Shown: positions 33,931 through 43,627, numbered from the stretch's first letter. The stretch is 64,000 nt of DNA from Xanthostigma xanthostigma (GCA_963575645.1 OY754470.1:5774501-5838500); one strand, 5' to 3'. Notes: generated by a model not told the origin, from the letters alone. Numbers and translations are program-made.

Positions 33931-34324
33931 AAAGAAGAACGTGTCATCATCCTTTTCTGTAAAGAATTTTCTCATTGACCAGTTGTTCATTTTTTTGTAC
34001 AAAATGCAATGATGTTAACGGTTTCGTAATTTCGGAAACAGTTGAATAACATACGGAAGTGACGTGCGTGAGATTTGTAGGTTATGTTCGGATTCTGTTG
34101 TAAAATAAACGCTACGTCCACCGTACGATATGCGTTTTACGTTTGCTCGAATACTTGCATAATGCTATCCTGTACGAGCTTTATAAGGAAAGTATAAATT
34201 GTGGTACATAACTTGACTGCAAACATTGTGTAACAGTGCTTTTCAAACTTTAATAATAACTGACAGAAGCTAACCAATGCAACGCTGACTTTAGCACCGT
34301 GTCCTGAAGGAACGCCTAATCATA
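33931..34324. other. Gene-free stretch
   Basis: Nothing recognised. Confidence 0.35.
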
Positions 34325-34770
34325 ATAATATCTTAATTCCGGGGTATAAATATTTATTCGCTTGATAAAATAATAATGGCCGTCACATAGATCATAATTC
34401 CTAACCTATAAACGTGGAGTATTATATCTACAGTTGCTCTTGTAAATTTATTTATGTGTTGTTTATTAACCTTTTGTGAAGTGTATAGTTGTAAAACATT
34501 GAAGTTAGTGGAAGTTTTGTGTGCAATTGGGTTAGGATAAAACATTATTATTTTGTGAAACTTTTTTGACGTTTACACTAACGCCATCGGTCGGATTTTT
34601 GGGTGAACGTCAAAATATTCAACAAAAAGAGCAAGGGGTATAGTGCAGTGTATAGTTATTCTTTAATAAACTTTTCTACCTGATAATTTGCTTAGTGTTT
34701 GAAAGTAAATTTTGTTCAAACGAGAAAATTTGTTCCAAGATTAGTAACTTCTATCTTTAACAGTGTTCGG
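34325..34770 (+). mobile_element. MITE family M, copy 3 (5'-truncated)
   Basis: Begins inside the family sequence near GGTATAAATATTTATTCG and ends with CAGTGTTCGGT, losing the final few bases of the TIR. Single copy of the segment that is duplicated in copy 2. Confidence 0.75.
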
Positions 34771-35615
34771 TAAAATAAAAAACCTTTCGATGGGGGACGA
34801 TCTATTAAACAACATTTCTGGACAGATGTTTTCTTATTACATTATTTGTAATTAAATACAATTGAATACGCTGTTTGATTTTATAATTGAGACATTCTTT
34901 TATAGTTAATTGCACCGTTGATTACATTTTATAATACTGATCGGTTGTCATAAATTAAACCAGCCAACCTAAACAATGTCGCAATGCTTTGAGTATAAGA
35001 GTTTATCGATCACTGGTGTAGCGCAGTACCTTTATGTGTTTGTGTGTGTATATTCGTTCTCAGCATTGTTATGCATCGTCTTTTCTGTGTAGAGGTCGCG
35101 GGGTCACGTCTTGCCGAGGAGCAGTGCTCGTTCACTTGTTTGTATATTGACCATATGGTCGTTAAACACATGTTTCGTTCAACGTAATTATAGCGCTTGC
35201 GCACCACCGTTTCCGAATTTAAAAAATCACGATTGCATTCGCAACTTCGTAAAAAAAGCCGTCCGGTAATTGTTGGGAGATGCGCGCGCTTCGGTTTTGC
35301 GCAAGAACGTTAAACATGCGATGATGTTGACGAAGAGAAAGAAGCAGATGACGGCGGCGGTGTCGTCGGTCAATCGGCTGCATCGATGGCCGCCCCCGTA
35401 ATTCTCCTGATGCGCGGAGAGTTTTAGAAGCCATAAAAACGAAGAACTGCCTTCCAATCGATAAATTGCAAATTTAATTACGAAAAGCGGGATTTATCTA
35501 TTATTTTTATCTCTTTTTCAATTAACTGATCGTGAATACTTTATACGCAATTATTTCTGCACAAGTCAATATTCTAAATGCATGCAAAAAAAGTAAATGG
35601 CTTGGCATTATAGGC
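34771..35615. other. Stretch with a GC-rich island at 35160-35460
   Basis: No confirmed gene. In the GC-rich part, a minus-strand frame (about 35240-35440) uses GC-rich codons and reads LTDDTAAVICFFLFVNIIAC, i.e. a membrane-spanning-like segment, followed by basic and polar residues. It has no ATG and no convincing acceptor. It may be an exon, but other frames through the same GC-rich DNA are also open. Confidence 0.3.
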
Positions 35616-36587
35616 TAGGAGCCAGCGAAAGGTTTTTCTTACCAATTTCCTTATGGCTCAGTGACTCGTAAAATGCTCTATAGACAGTTGTACTATGTAG
35701 CATCGTGGCTGTGAGCTGCGGTACTATCGGGGGAATAGACAACTGTAGCCTCCCACGCACGGTAAAAAATAATATTTTTTATCATTACCTATCGATTGAA
35801 AATTTGTCAAAACGATAGTTATTAGTTATTAATACACATTAGATACCGTGTCCATCGAGATAATAATTAATAAGAAAAATCGCAGGATTGTGGTAAAAAA
35901 TTATATTTATTAATGTACGACGTTTCGTCTACAGATTTAGACTTTTTCAAGTACAATAAAAAATTTTCAAAACAACAATTATGAAAATAAACATTAATTA
36001 CTAACCATAGTTTTTAATGATCTTTTATATAAAAAAAAAAAACGTTAGCTGGCTGTACGATGGTGGATGTTACGTCAGCTGATCATACGAACTTGACGAA
36101 ATGAAATATGAATTCAATCATTCCCTTTCACATGAAACTTTGTCAAAAGATAGTTTTTATAATATTTTAAATAAATAGAATTGTCAGCTGGTTGTACATT
36201 GTCAGCTGATACAGAAAAGCTGACGATTTTATTTATTTTAAATATTATACAAACTATCTTTTGACAAAGTGAAAGAGAATGACTGAATTCATATTTCATT
36301 TCGTCAAGTTCGTATGATCAGCTGACGTAACATCCACCATCGTACAGCCAGCTGACGTTTTTTTATAAAAGATCATTAATAACTATCGTTTGACAAATTT
36401 TCAATTGATAGGTAATGATTAAAAATATTATCTTTTTTACCGTGCGTGGGAGGCTTCTGCAGTTGTCTATTCCACCGATACTGGCGCAGCTGACGGCCAC
36501 GATGCTATATTGTACTACTGTCTAGAACATTTTACGAGTCATTCAGCCGTAAGGAAATGGACGACCTAAATATGTCGCTGGCTCTTG
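35616..36587. mobile_element. Giant palindromic element, about 400-bp arms
   Basis: Starts TAGGAGCCAGCG and ends CGCTGGCTCTTGAC. The arms share CCTCCCACGCACGGTAAAAA, CTATCG.TTGAAAATTTGTC, CAGCTGATCATACGAACTTG and GCTGGCTGTACGATGGTGG. The centre is near 36200, within GTCAGCTG repeats. The left arm is interrupted by a P3 element (about 35838-36005), which the right arm lacks. Non-coding foldback element. Confidence 0.8.
35860..36000 (-). mobile_element. Penelope-like retroposon, family P3, copy 2
   Basis: Matches 8766-8912 (AATAAGAAAAATCGCA.GATT, GACGTTTCGTCTA.AGATTTA). On the minus strand TTGAAAAA, hairpin GTCTA..TAGAC and GAAACGTC follow in order (35912-35948). Its exact edges are hard to place because the flanks are degraded. 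Confidence 0.6.
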
Positions 36588-36673
36588 ACTATTAGTGCAG
36601 GTAACATAAAGTATTTTATCTAAAAACTAGTAGCCTGCATTTGTTAAAGATATACATATTATGACGGACTTTT

Positions 36674-37095
36674 TTAAGACTGTTGCACACGAGGCTGGAA
36701 ACACTTCTGGGACTTCTGCTGGCTGGCTGGTTGGCTACGAGGCTGGAAATGACGTCACTTCAGGCTCGCCTGCTAGGTCATAATTCGAACAGGGGCTATT
36801 TTTCATTGCTAGATCCTCTGCTTGCTCTGTGCAAGAACCAGTCAGGACACAGTATCTTGTCACGTTGGCGACATGAACAAACGCCCACAAACCAACATGA
36901 CGTCATTCTGGCGAGAGTCAGGCACGTTTTTCTCTGTGTTTATATTTGAACTGCCACTGCGCGCGCACCAGATCTATCCACAAAACAAGCTTGAAAATAC
37001 GTCTCATGTGAAGCGAACACATAAAAGCAGTTAAGAAAATCAGCGCTAGTAGTGAAATCTAGCAGCAAATCCAGCCTCGTATGCAGCGGCCTTTA
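36674..37095. mobile_element. MITE family G, copy 2
   Basis: Left end TTAAGACTGTTGCACACGAG, right end CTCGTATGCAGCGGCCTTTA. Internally matches 32762-33197 (GTCAGGACACAGTATCTTGT-like, ATGACGTCATTCTG). Non-coding. Confidence 0.7.
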
Positions 37096-37406
37096 GACTA
37101 TATATTTCGTTTCTGAAAACATCAACCCAGTAAATTTTACTCTTCAAGTGCGTATATTTGCGTTCTGTTTCCCTAATACAAATTTTTGAACACCACGTAT
37201 TTAATAATAAAAGCAGAAGTAAAAACACTTTAGTAATCCCTTTTATGTTATGCATTTTCATCACGTCATGCAATATGTTCTATAATAGCTCTAGATAAAA
37301 TGGAACTTATTCTAAAAGGATATGTAAATGTAGTCACAATCAAGCTATTAGCTTTCTTTTGTGCTGTTACTTCCGGTAGTGAAATGAGTCATTTTCCTGT
37401 CTGATC
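37096..37406. other. Gene-free stretch
   Basis: Nothing recognised. Confidence 0.35.
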
Positions 37407-37554
37407 TTAAGGTCGCTGCACAAGAGACTGATTTTGTTGGGCTGACTGGCGCGTTGTAGTGATGTGTCGCTCCTGAACGAGTCGTTCATAATGAACGACT
37501 ATTTTCTCAGAGCGGAGCGAGTCGCTCTTTTTTTTGTGAATGACTCACTCCGCG

Positions 37555-37853
37555 TGTCATATGCACTGTACTATCTCATCAAACTCACGAATATTCTATT
37601 ACAGCTTACTAAGCGATAACAAACACATAACAGCCGTAACTATCTTTATGTACCTCCTTATGTAAAAAACTAATGTATAACGCTACTGCAAAAGCAGACG
37701 TTACTTAAATTCGGGCTTTCAGAGCAAATGGGCATGAATTAAGTCATCATATATTAAATAGAACTTGTAATTTTTGATAAAGAAAATAAACTTATTGTGA
37801 AAGTTAAATTAAACTTTTATTTTTTTTCTAATATAATTACAACATCTATAACT
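37555..37853 (+). repeat. 5' LTR
   Basis: 299 bp, from TGTCATATGCACTG to CATCTATAACT. A polyadenylation-type AATAAA lies in GAAAATAAACTT near the 3' half. It seems identical to 43628-43926. Confidence 0.96.
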
Positions 37854-37864
37854 GGCGCAGTCGG
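37853..37864 (+). promoter_or_regulatory. Primer-binding site
   Basis: TGGCGCAGTCGG begins at the last base of the 5' LTR. From memory, this 12-mer is the type used by 17.6/297-like errantiviruses, which prime with tRNA-Ser. The one-base overlap with the LTR is seen directly. Confidence 0.8.
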
Positions 37865-37982
37865 CATTTTTAAAAGGGGAGAGTGAGCGAATATCATTAA
37901 ACCCCAAATTTAAAATACGAACCAACGTTCAATAAATAAAATAAAAGTGATTCAACTTTAAATAAAATAAATAATTATATAA

Positions 37983-38135
37983 AAACAAATCAACGAATAA
38001 AAATAATAAAGCAAATAATAAGTAAACAAATCAACGAATAAAAATAATAAAGCAAATAATAAATAAACAAATCAACGAATAAAAATAAAAAAGCAATTAA
38101 TAAATAAACAAATCAACGAAGAAATAATAATCAAA
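37983..38135 (+). repeat. Leader tandem repeat, about 3.5 units of 41 bp
   Basis: In the untranslated leader, units beginning ACAAATCAACGAATAAAAAT repeat about every 41-43 bp, with small changes (AATAATAAAGCAAATAATAA versus AAAAAAGCAATTAATAAAT). The position corresponds to the leader repeats that act as enhancers or insulators in some errantiviruses. No Su(Hw)-like core TGCATA motif is present. Confidence 0.85.
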
Positions 38136-38326
38136 TAAAACAATTATTAAAATAAAAGTGAATATATAAATACAAGAAACTAAGTTTTAATAAAGAAAAC
38201 CTTAACCAACAAACATCTGTAGTGGTTCGATAGTAACCAACAGCAGGACGAGGCAGTCCCAGAGAAATATATCACCTAGGATCCAGAAGAAGACTACAAG
38301 AAGACAACTACCAGCATCCACCTACA

Positions 38327-38361
38327 ATGAAATCATTCATATTAATTGCAGAACTGTAAGT
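38327..38361 (+). promoter_or_regulatory. Candidate env leader exon end with splice donor
   Basis: An ATG at 38327 opens a short frame of hydrophobic residues (MKSFILIAE) and runs straight into a strong splice donor GTAAGT at 38356-38361, about 90 bp before the gag start. Errantivirus env is made from a spliced RNA, and a donor here with a signal-peptide-like start fits that. The frame leaves two bases of a codon at the donor. The matching acceptor is not settled (see findings). Confidence 0.55.
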
Positions 38362-38449
38362 AATATTCATACATTCTTAGTAATTCCTTGATACAAATCC
38401 TGCATCCTTACAAATAAAATTGATCATATAATTCGAATACAAATAATTT

Positions 38450-39661
38450 ATGTCCGACATAGATTCACTTAACGATCTGTTAAATTCGTTACACATAAAT
38501 AATTCAGATCACGGTAATATTAACACAAACGAGAACAATATGCCGAACTCGACACCACAAACAAATACACCAACACCTACATTAGATATTAGAGATTTCC
38601 AATACATACAGGAATTTAATGGGGAAAATCCAGAAATTTTGCAAGACTTTGTAACTACCATAGACAATCTACTAGCATATTTTCATGATAGAAACAATGC
38701 TAATAATTATCAAAATACAAGATTGTACAATGGTATAATTTCAAAAATCACGGGAAAGGCAAAAATTTGTATTATAAATTGTAGAGCAAAAACTTGGGCA
38801 ACTATTAAAGAAGTACTTATACGAAATTATGGCGACCCACGGGAAGAAGATGACCTTCTTTTCGACTTGCTTAGCATGAGGCAAAAACCAACACAAGCTT
38901 ATATAAACTTTTATGACGAGATCTCTAGTCTATTAAGCTGCTTAATAACATACAGCGAAATAAACGATAGCGAAGCTGAACGTAAAATTAAACACCGACA
39001 ATATTCAAATCTCGCAATGAAAGTTTTATTAAAGCACACACGGGAACCCATGTCTACATTTTTAAGAACAAAGGGACCAACTTCCTTAGAAAATGCTAAA
39101 AACATGCTGATTGACGAAAGTAAAGTAATAGGGCAATTCCCTATAAATTTTAAAAATACCCCGAAAACACAGCCAAACATCAAACCCGTTTATCAACCGC
39201 GCTATACACCTCGTTATAATATACCGCAAACTCCTAAATTTCAGCCAATACAATTTCCAAATACCAGATTTCACACTGAAAATACACAACAATTTCAATT
39301 TCCATCTAAACCCATCTCAAACATACAACCACGGCCAATTTACAATCAAAGATTCCCCACTAACAAGCAGACTTTTGGCAATCAAAATCAACGACCGGTA
39401 AACGTTTTCAAACCTAACCCCAATCGAAATTTACCTCAACCAACACCCATGAGCACCACAACGCGAAATTATACTCCACCCACTAACGTATATAGAAACG
39501 CTTTTTCTAATAACGGACAAAGACCAAATTTTATATCGGAAGAACTATTTAATTCGGAAAATGTAGAAGAAACTGATGAGCAGATATATGACGAATTTCA
39601 AGATGAAGAAACCAATTCCCAAAATTTTCCTATAATCGACGACTCGAAGGAACCCACATAG
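38450..39661 (+). CDS. gag: Gag polyprotein
   Basis: 403 residues, the first long frame after the leader. It forms the internal capsid of the retroelement particle. The N-terminal half (about residues 40-215) has the alpha-helical character of Ty3/gypsy capsid domains, with the sequence FNGENPEILQDFVTTIDNLL and KITGKAK..IINCRAKTWATIKEVLIRNYGDPREEDDL, a typical retroelement capsid pattern. Residues about 225-360 are very rich in Pro, Gln and Asn and end in an acidic tail. No CCHC zinc knuckle is present, as is usual for errantivirus Gag. A slippery heptamer near the stop moves ribosomes into the pol frame. No disabling mutation is seen. Confidence 0.92.
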   Translation: MSDIDSLNDLLNSLHINNSDHGNINTNENNMPNSTPQTNTPTPTLDIRDFQYIQEFNGENPEILQDFVTTIDNLLAYFHDRNNANNYQNTRLYNGIISKITGKAKICIINCRAKTWATIKEVLIRNYGDPREEDDLLFDLLSMRQKPTQAYINFYDEISSLLSCLITYSEINDSEAERKIKHRQYSNLAMKVLLKHTREPMSTFLRTKGPTSLENAKNMLIDESKVIGQFPINFKNTPKTQPNIKPVYQPRYTPRYNIPQTPKFQPIQFPNTRFHTENTQQFQFPSKPISNIQPRPIYNQRFPTNKQTFGNQNQRPVNVFKPNPNRNLPQPTPMSTTTRNYTPPTNVYRNAFSNNGQRPNFISEELFNSENVEETDEQIYDEFQDEETNSQNFPIIDDSKEPT

Positions 39662-41976
39662 AAAGCTATAACCTTTTTGATAAAAGCCGTTTACCATACA
39701 TCCAAATCGCAAATCCACCCCTGAAACTTCTCATTGATACAGGATCTACCAAATCTTTCATTGATCCTAATATTGCACAAAAATACTTTTCAAAATTTAT
39801 AAAACCAGAAACTTTTACTGTTTCTACTGTATTTAATTCTCATAATTGCAATGGCGTTATTAATATTAAATCTTTCGATGAATTTAAAACCGATACGAAA
39901 ATAAAATTTTATATGTTCAAATTTCATAATATTTATGACGGTCTAATAGGTATTGATAACTTATCTTTATTAGAAGCACAAATAAATATAAAAAAACAAG
40001 AAATTAGTACCCCAAATACCAAAATATCTTTTAACTATTTAGAAAGTGGCAAAGAAATTATATTTGAAGTAAAAATTCCACCTTGTTCTTCGATAACAAC
40101 TAAAGTACCTGTAGATAAAAATGGAACAATTATAATACCGGAACAAACAATCAATTTTGTTCGTATACCAGAAATCTTAGCTTGTTCAAATAATTTTCTA
40201 GCTACAATACAGTTATCCAATGATACAAAAACAGAAAAAATATTAGCAATAACACAACCGATCAATGTAAATTCTTACGATGCAAATTCTTTTCATCTTT
40301 TTCATACTGAATCTCAGTTCACAATCGATAAACAAAACATTGAACAGATTATAAACACTAACCATATGAATACTGAAGAAGCTGAAAAAATTATCAATCT
40401 TTGCAAAAATTACCCGGACATATTTTATCACGAGGGACAACCACTCAGTTTTACACATAAAATAAAACACCACATACGTACCACCGACGAAATTCCGATC
40501 TACACCAAATCGTATCGTTACCCACATGTCCACAAAGAGGAAGTCCATACGCAAATTAATAAAATGTTAGAACAGAATATTATTAGACATTCATATTCAC
40601 CTTGGTCCAGTCCAGTTTGGATTGTACCCAAAAAAATTGATAACTCTGGAAAACCAAAATGGAGAATGGTAATAGATTACAGAAAACTTAACGAAAAGAC
40701 AATAGACGATAAATTTCCCATCCCTAACATTACGGATTTACTAGATAAATTAGGACGTGCTCAATATTTCACCACTATTGATCTAGCATCAGGTTTCCAT
40801 CAAGTACAAATGAACCCACCTGACATAGAAAAGACAGCATTCACCACAGACGAAGGACATTTTGAATTTTTAAGAATGCCATTTGGACTTAAAGGCGCTC
40901 CTAGTACCTTTCAAAGAGTTATGAATGACATTTTTAAAGGATTAATGAACTCAATTTGTGTAATATACATGGACGATATACTTGTATTCTCCACATCCCT
41001 AGACGAGCATATTCAAAACCTGAAATGCATATTCAGACGTTTAAGAGAAGCAAATTTCAAAATCCAAATTGACAAATCCGAATTCCTTAAGAAAGAAACA
41101 AAATTTCTTGGACACATAGTTACCCCAGAAGGAATTAAACCAAACCCTGATAAGATAGAATGCATACAAAAATTTCCAATCCCTAAGACACAAAAAGATA
41201 TCAAAAGCTTTTTAGGCCTCTTAGGCTATTATCGGAAATTCATACGCGACTTTGCAAAAATTACAACACCGTTGACAGCCTGTTTGAAAAAAAATGCTAA
41301 AGTAGAACATTCACCAGAATTCATAAATTGTTTTCGCTTATGCCAAAATTTATTGATGAATGACCCAGTTCTTATATATCCTGATTTCACAAAACCTTTC
41401 AACGTCACAACCGACGCAAGTAACGTAGCTATTGGAGGAATCCTCTCACAAGGTCCAATAGGAAACGATCACCCTGTAGCATATGTATCACGTACACTAA
41501 ACAATCACGAGAAAAATTATTCTACTATAGAGAAAGAACTTTTAGCAATAATCTATGCTATAAAGCAATTTAGACCATACGTTTTCGGAAACAAATTTAA
41601 CATAATAACGGATCATAGACCATTACAATGGGTATTTAATATTAAGGAACCAAATTCTAAATTGATACGTTGGAAAGCAAAATTATCTGAATATGATTAT
41701 AACGTAATCTATAAGAAAGGTAAATTAAATACTAACGCAGACGCTCTTTCACGTGTAGAAATTCACACAAAAACCGTCGATACCAAAAATCCCGATGAAA
41801 TTTCCATGATTCCAAATAATCCTGATATACCTAATTTAGAAGATCTAGACGATATTTTAGACGATATACCGCTATCAAATTTAGCTGACATGCTAAAAGA
41901 CAGAGATATACCTGAAATAGATCCTGAGGACATTTTACAAGAATTCCTAATTCCAAATGCCAGAGAAAATAACTGA
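39607..41976 (+). CDS. pol: Pol polyprotein: protease, reverse transcriptase, RNase H (no integrase)
   Basis: The frame opens at 39607, right after a stop, overlaps the end of gag by 55 bp in the -1 frame and is probably entered by frameshifting. The protease active site is DTGS (39736-39747), within LLIDTGSTKSF. Reverse transcriptase follows, with the YMDD box at 40966-40977 (residues 352-355 counted from the internal ATG at 39913), LDKLGRAQYFTTIDLASGFHQ and GLKGAPSTFQ motifs. RNase H shows TTDASNVAIGG (Asp 501), EKELLA (Glu 542) and TDHRPL (Asp 567), and ends with NADALSR (614). Only 73 acidic residues follow before the stop. Full errantivirus Pol carries a HHCC zinc finger and DDE integrase of about 350-450 residues there, and neither is present. 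It should make cDNA but not integrate it unaided. Confidence 0.95.
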   Translation, partial: RNQFPKFSYNRRLEGTHIESYNLFDKSRLPYIQIANPPLKLLIDTGSTKSFIDPNIAQKYFSKFIKPETFTVSTVFNSHNCNGVINIKSFDEFKTDTKIKFYMFKFHNIYDGLIGIDNLSLLEAQINIKKQEISTPNTKISFNYLESGKEIIFEVKIPPCSSITTKVPVDKNGTIIIPEQTINFVRIPEILACSNNFLATIQLSNDTKTEKILAITQPINVNSYDANSFHLFHTESQFTIDKQNIEQIINTNHMNTEEAEKIINLCKNYPDIFYHEGQPLSFTHKIKHHIRTTDEIPIYTKSYRYPHVHKEEVHTQINKMLEQNIIRHSYSPWSSPVWIVPKKIDNSGKPKWRMVIDYRKLNEKTIDDKFPIPNITDLLDKLGRAQYFTTIDLASGFHQVQMNPPDIEKTAFTTDEGHFEFLRMPFGLKGAPSTFQRVMNDIFKGLMNSICVIYMDDILVFSTSLDEHIQNLKCIFRRLREANFKIQIDKSEFLKKETKFLGHIVTPEGIKPNPDKIECIQKFPIPKTQKDIKSFLGLLGYYRKFIRDFAKITTPLTACLKKNAKVEHSPEFINCFRLCQNLLMNDPVLIYPDFTKPFNVTTDASNVAIGGILSQGPIGNDHPVAYVSRTLNNHEKNYSTIEKELLAIIYAIKQFRPYVFGNKFNIITDHRPLQWVFNIKEPNSKLIRWKAKLSEYDYNVIYKKGKLNTNADALSRVEIHTKTVDTKNPDEISMIPNNPDIPNLEDLDDILDDIPLSNLADMLKDRDIPEIDPEDILQEFLIPNARENN
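39622..39628 (+). promoter_or_regulatory. Candidate -1 ribosomal slippery heptamer
   Basis: AAATTTT lies in gag phase as A AAT TTT, so both tRNAs can re-pair after a one-base slip. It sits 18 bp past the start of the overlap between the gag and pol frames. No strong downstream pseudoknot was identified by eye. Confidence 0.6.
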
Positions 41977-43618
41977 CATTACGGACAATCCTGGAATCCA
42001 TCCCTTTTTCCTACATAAAGCCAAAATTGAACAAACACATCATTCTTTCATTCACTTCTATAACTTAGAATTCATACAAACAAAACTGCACACTTTTAGT
42101 AAAAATATCAACATTATTACAGAAAATATCGCTTCAAAAAACTTCCAAAATATATTGCTTACTGATATCGATAACTTATTAAAAATAGTCAACTATACCC
42201 TTGATAAAAACTTAGAAAAAATAGATTGCATACTTTTAAAGAATAAACCAGTAAACTATAGACAAAAAAGGGGATTGATAGATGGTTTAGGCACCTTAAT
42301 AAAAGCTATTTCTGGAAATTTAGATCATACAGACGCAGAAAAATATGATCATGAAATAAAAATTCTCACACAAAACCAACATAAAACTAACCACATTACG
42401 AATAGGCAAATGTCATTAAATAATAAATTGATAGAGAACTACAATAAAACAATTAACGTACTTACGCACAATCAAAAACAATTTGAATTTTCTATAAATA
42501 ATATTCAACAAAAACTTTCAAATGAAACCACGTATTTACAAGTACGAAGTGTTTTAAATAATATCTTAATGAATGTTAATTTTATTTCAAAATTTCTTTC
42601 TGATTTAGAAATATCACTCACATTTGCTAGAAATGGAAAACTACATACATCCATTTTGAAACCAGACGATTTAAGTTCGATTTTGAATAATTTAATAAAA
42701 ATATATACAAAAAACGAATTACCTTTCGACATAACAGATTTAAATTCTTATTATTCTATTATAAATGTAAAAACTTACATAAGCAATGATTATACTGTCA
42801 ATTTTATACTCGAAATTCCGATAACATATCCTGAATTGTATGAGCAATACGAACTTTTACCTATTCCGACAAAAAACAATCTTATCATGATCCCACCATA
42901 TCCATATATTACTCTGAATGAAGAATATTACTGGTATGGAAAAGAAGCATGTACCAAATTTGTAAACATCGCTCTCTGCAAGTTTGCACATCCAAAAATA
43001 TACAAACCAAAATTTGACTGTATTCAACGCATTCTAGCAAAACAAGATACAATTAATTGTACTATGCATGAAATTGAACCTTTATCTACAGTTCTTATCG
43101 AACAAGTAGATCGTGCACATTATGTTGTAATTTCTGATAAGCCCACAAAAGTGAATAGTAATTGTAAAACTAAGCCAATAATACATGGCGTAAATTTACT
43201 TGAAATTCCAAAAAATTGTCATTTTACAATAAATCACCAAACATTTGAAAATTACATATTAAGTAAACAAAAAGAGGAAATTGTACTTCCTAACTTAGTA
43301 ATAAATGAACAGGTCAAAAGAACCAGTAATAATTTTAAATTGAAAATAGAAGAGGTTCCACTAAAAGATATTTATGAACTTGTTAAAGAATCAAAAATAT
43401 CAAATCAAATTGATACGGTACCAGATATTATTTTAAAATATAGCTGGTCACCTTTATATATCATATTTTCCATAACTTTAATGTATTATTTATGGAAATA
43501 CAAATCAAAAATTCGAAACCTTAGTTTTCCAAATTCAAACAGTGATAATAATGATATAATAAGCATTACTGGAAGTAATTTTCAACCACATTTGAATCCG
43601 AGGACGTCTTCCTCTTAA
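41957..43618 (+). CDS. env: Envelope glycoprotein, F-like
   Basis: 553 codons open from the ATG at 41957, overlapping the last 20 bp of pol. It is a surface fusion protein of the family shared by insect errantiviruses and baculovirus F proteins. A furin-type site RQKR (residues 102-105) is followed by GLIDGLGTLIKAISG, the expected fusion-peptide position. Next comes a long helical, coiled-coil-like region (about 125-230). A transmembrane segment lies at about residues 499-513, followed by a cytoplasmic tail of about 40 residues. No signal peptide is visible at the 41957 start, so the natural protein probably begins in a spliced leader exon. The frame is intact. Whether particles are infectious cannot be told from sequence. 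Confidence 0.9.
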   Translation: MPEKITDITDNPGIHPFFLHKAKIEQTHHSFIHFYNLEFIQTKLHTFSKNINIITENIASKNFQNILLTDIDNLLKIVNYTLDKNLEKIDCILLKNKPVNYRQKRGLIDGLGTLIKAISGNLDHTDAEKYDHEIKILTQNQHKTNHITNRQMSLNNKLIENYNKTINVLTHNQKQFEFSINNIQQKLSNETTYLQVRSVLNNILMNVNFISKFLSDLEISLTFARNGKLHTSILKPDDLSSILNNLIKIYTKNELPFDITDLNSYYSIINVKTYISNDYTVNFILEIPITYPELYEQYELLPIPTKNNLIMIPPYPYITLNEEYYWYGKEACTKFVNIALCKFAHPKIYKPKFDCIQRILAKQDTINCTMHEIEPLSTVLIEQVDRAHYVVISDKPTKVNSNCKTKPIIHGVNLLEIPKNCHFTINHQTFENYILSKQKEEIVLPNLVINEQVKRTSNNFKLKIEEVPLKDIYELVKESKISNQIDTVPDIILKYSWSPLYIIFSITLMYYLWKYKSKIRNLSFPNSNSDNNDIISITGSNFQPHLNPRTSSS

Positions 43619-43627
43619 GGATGGAGG
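43618..43627 (+). promoter_or_regulatory. Polypurine tract
   Basis: AGGATGGAGG immediately precedes the 3' LTR; it is the expected primer for plus-strand DNA synthesis and overlaps the final base of the env stop codon. Confidence 0.75.

Noticed and set aside
37983-38135. CRISPR-like array in the retroelement leader
   Set aside because: Units are adjacent tandem repeats without unique spacers, inside a eukaryotic retroelement.
38911-39298. Minus-strand frames opposite gag
   Set aside because: Shadows of the gag coding sequence; likewise the minus-strand frames opposite pol and env (40035-40554, 41013-41204, 42505-42732).
41977-42020. Integrase encoded in another frame between pol and env
   Set aside because: Env overlaps the pol end directly; there is no room for an integrase and no HHCC or DDE pattern in any frame nearby.
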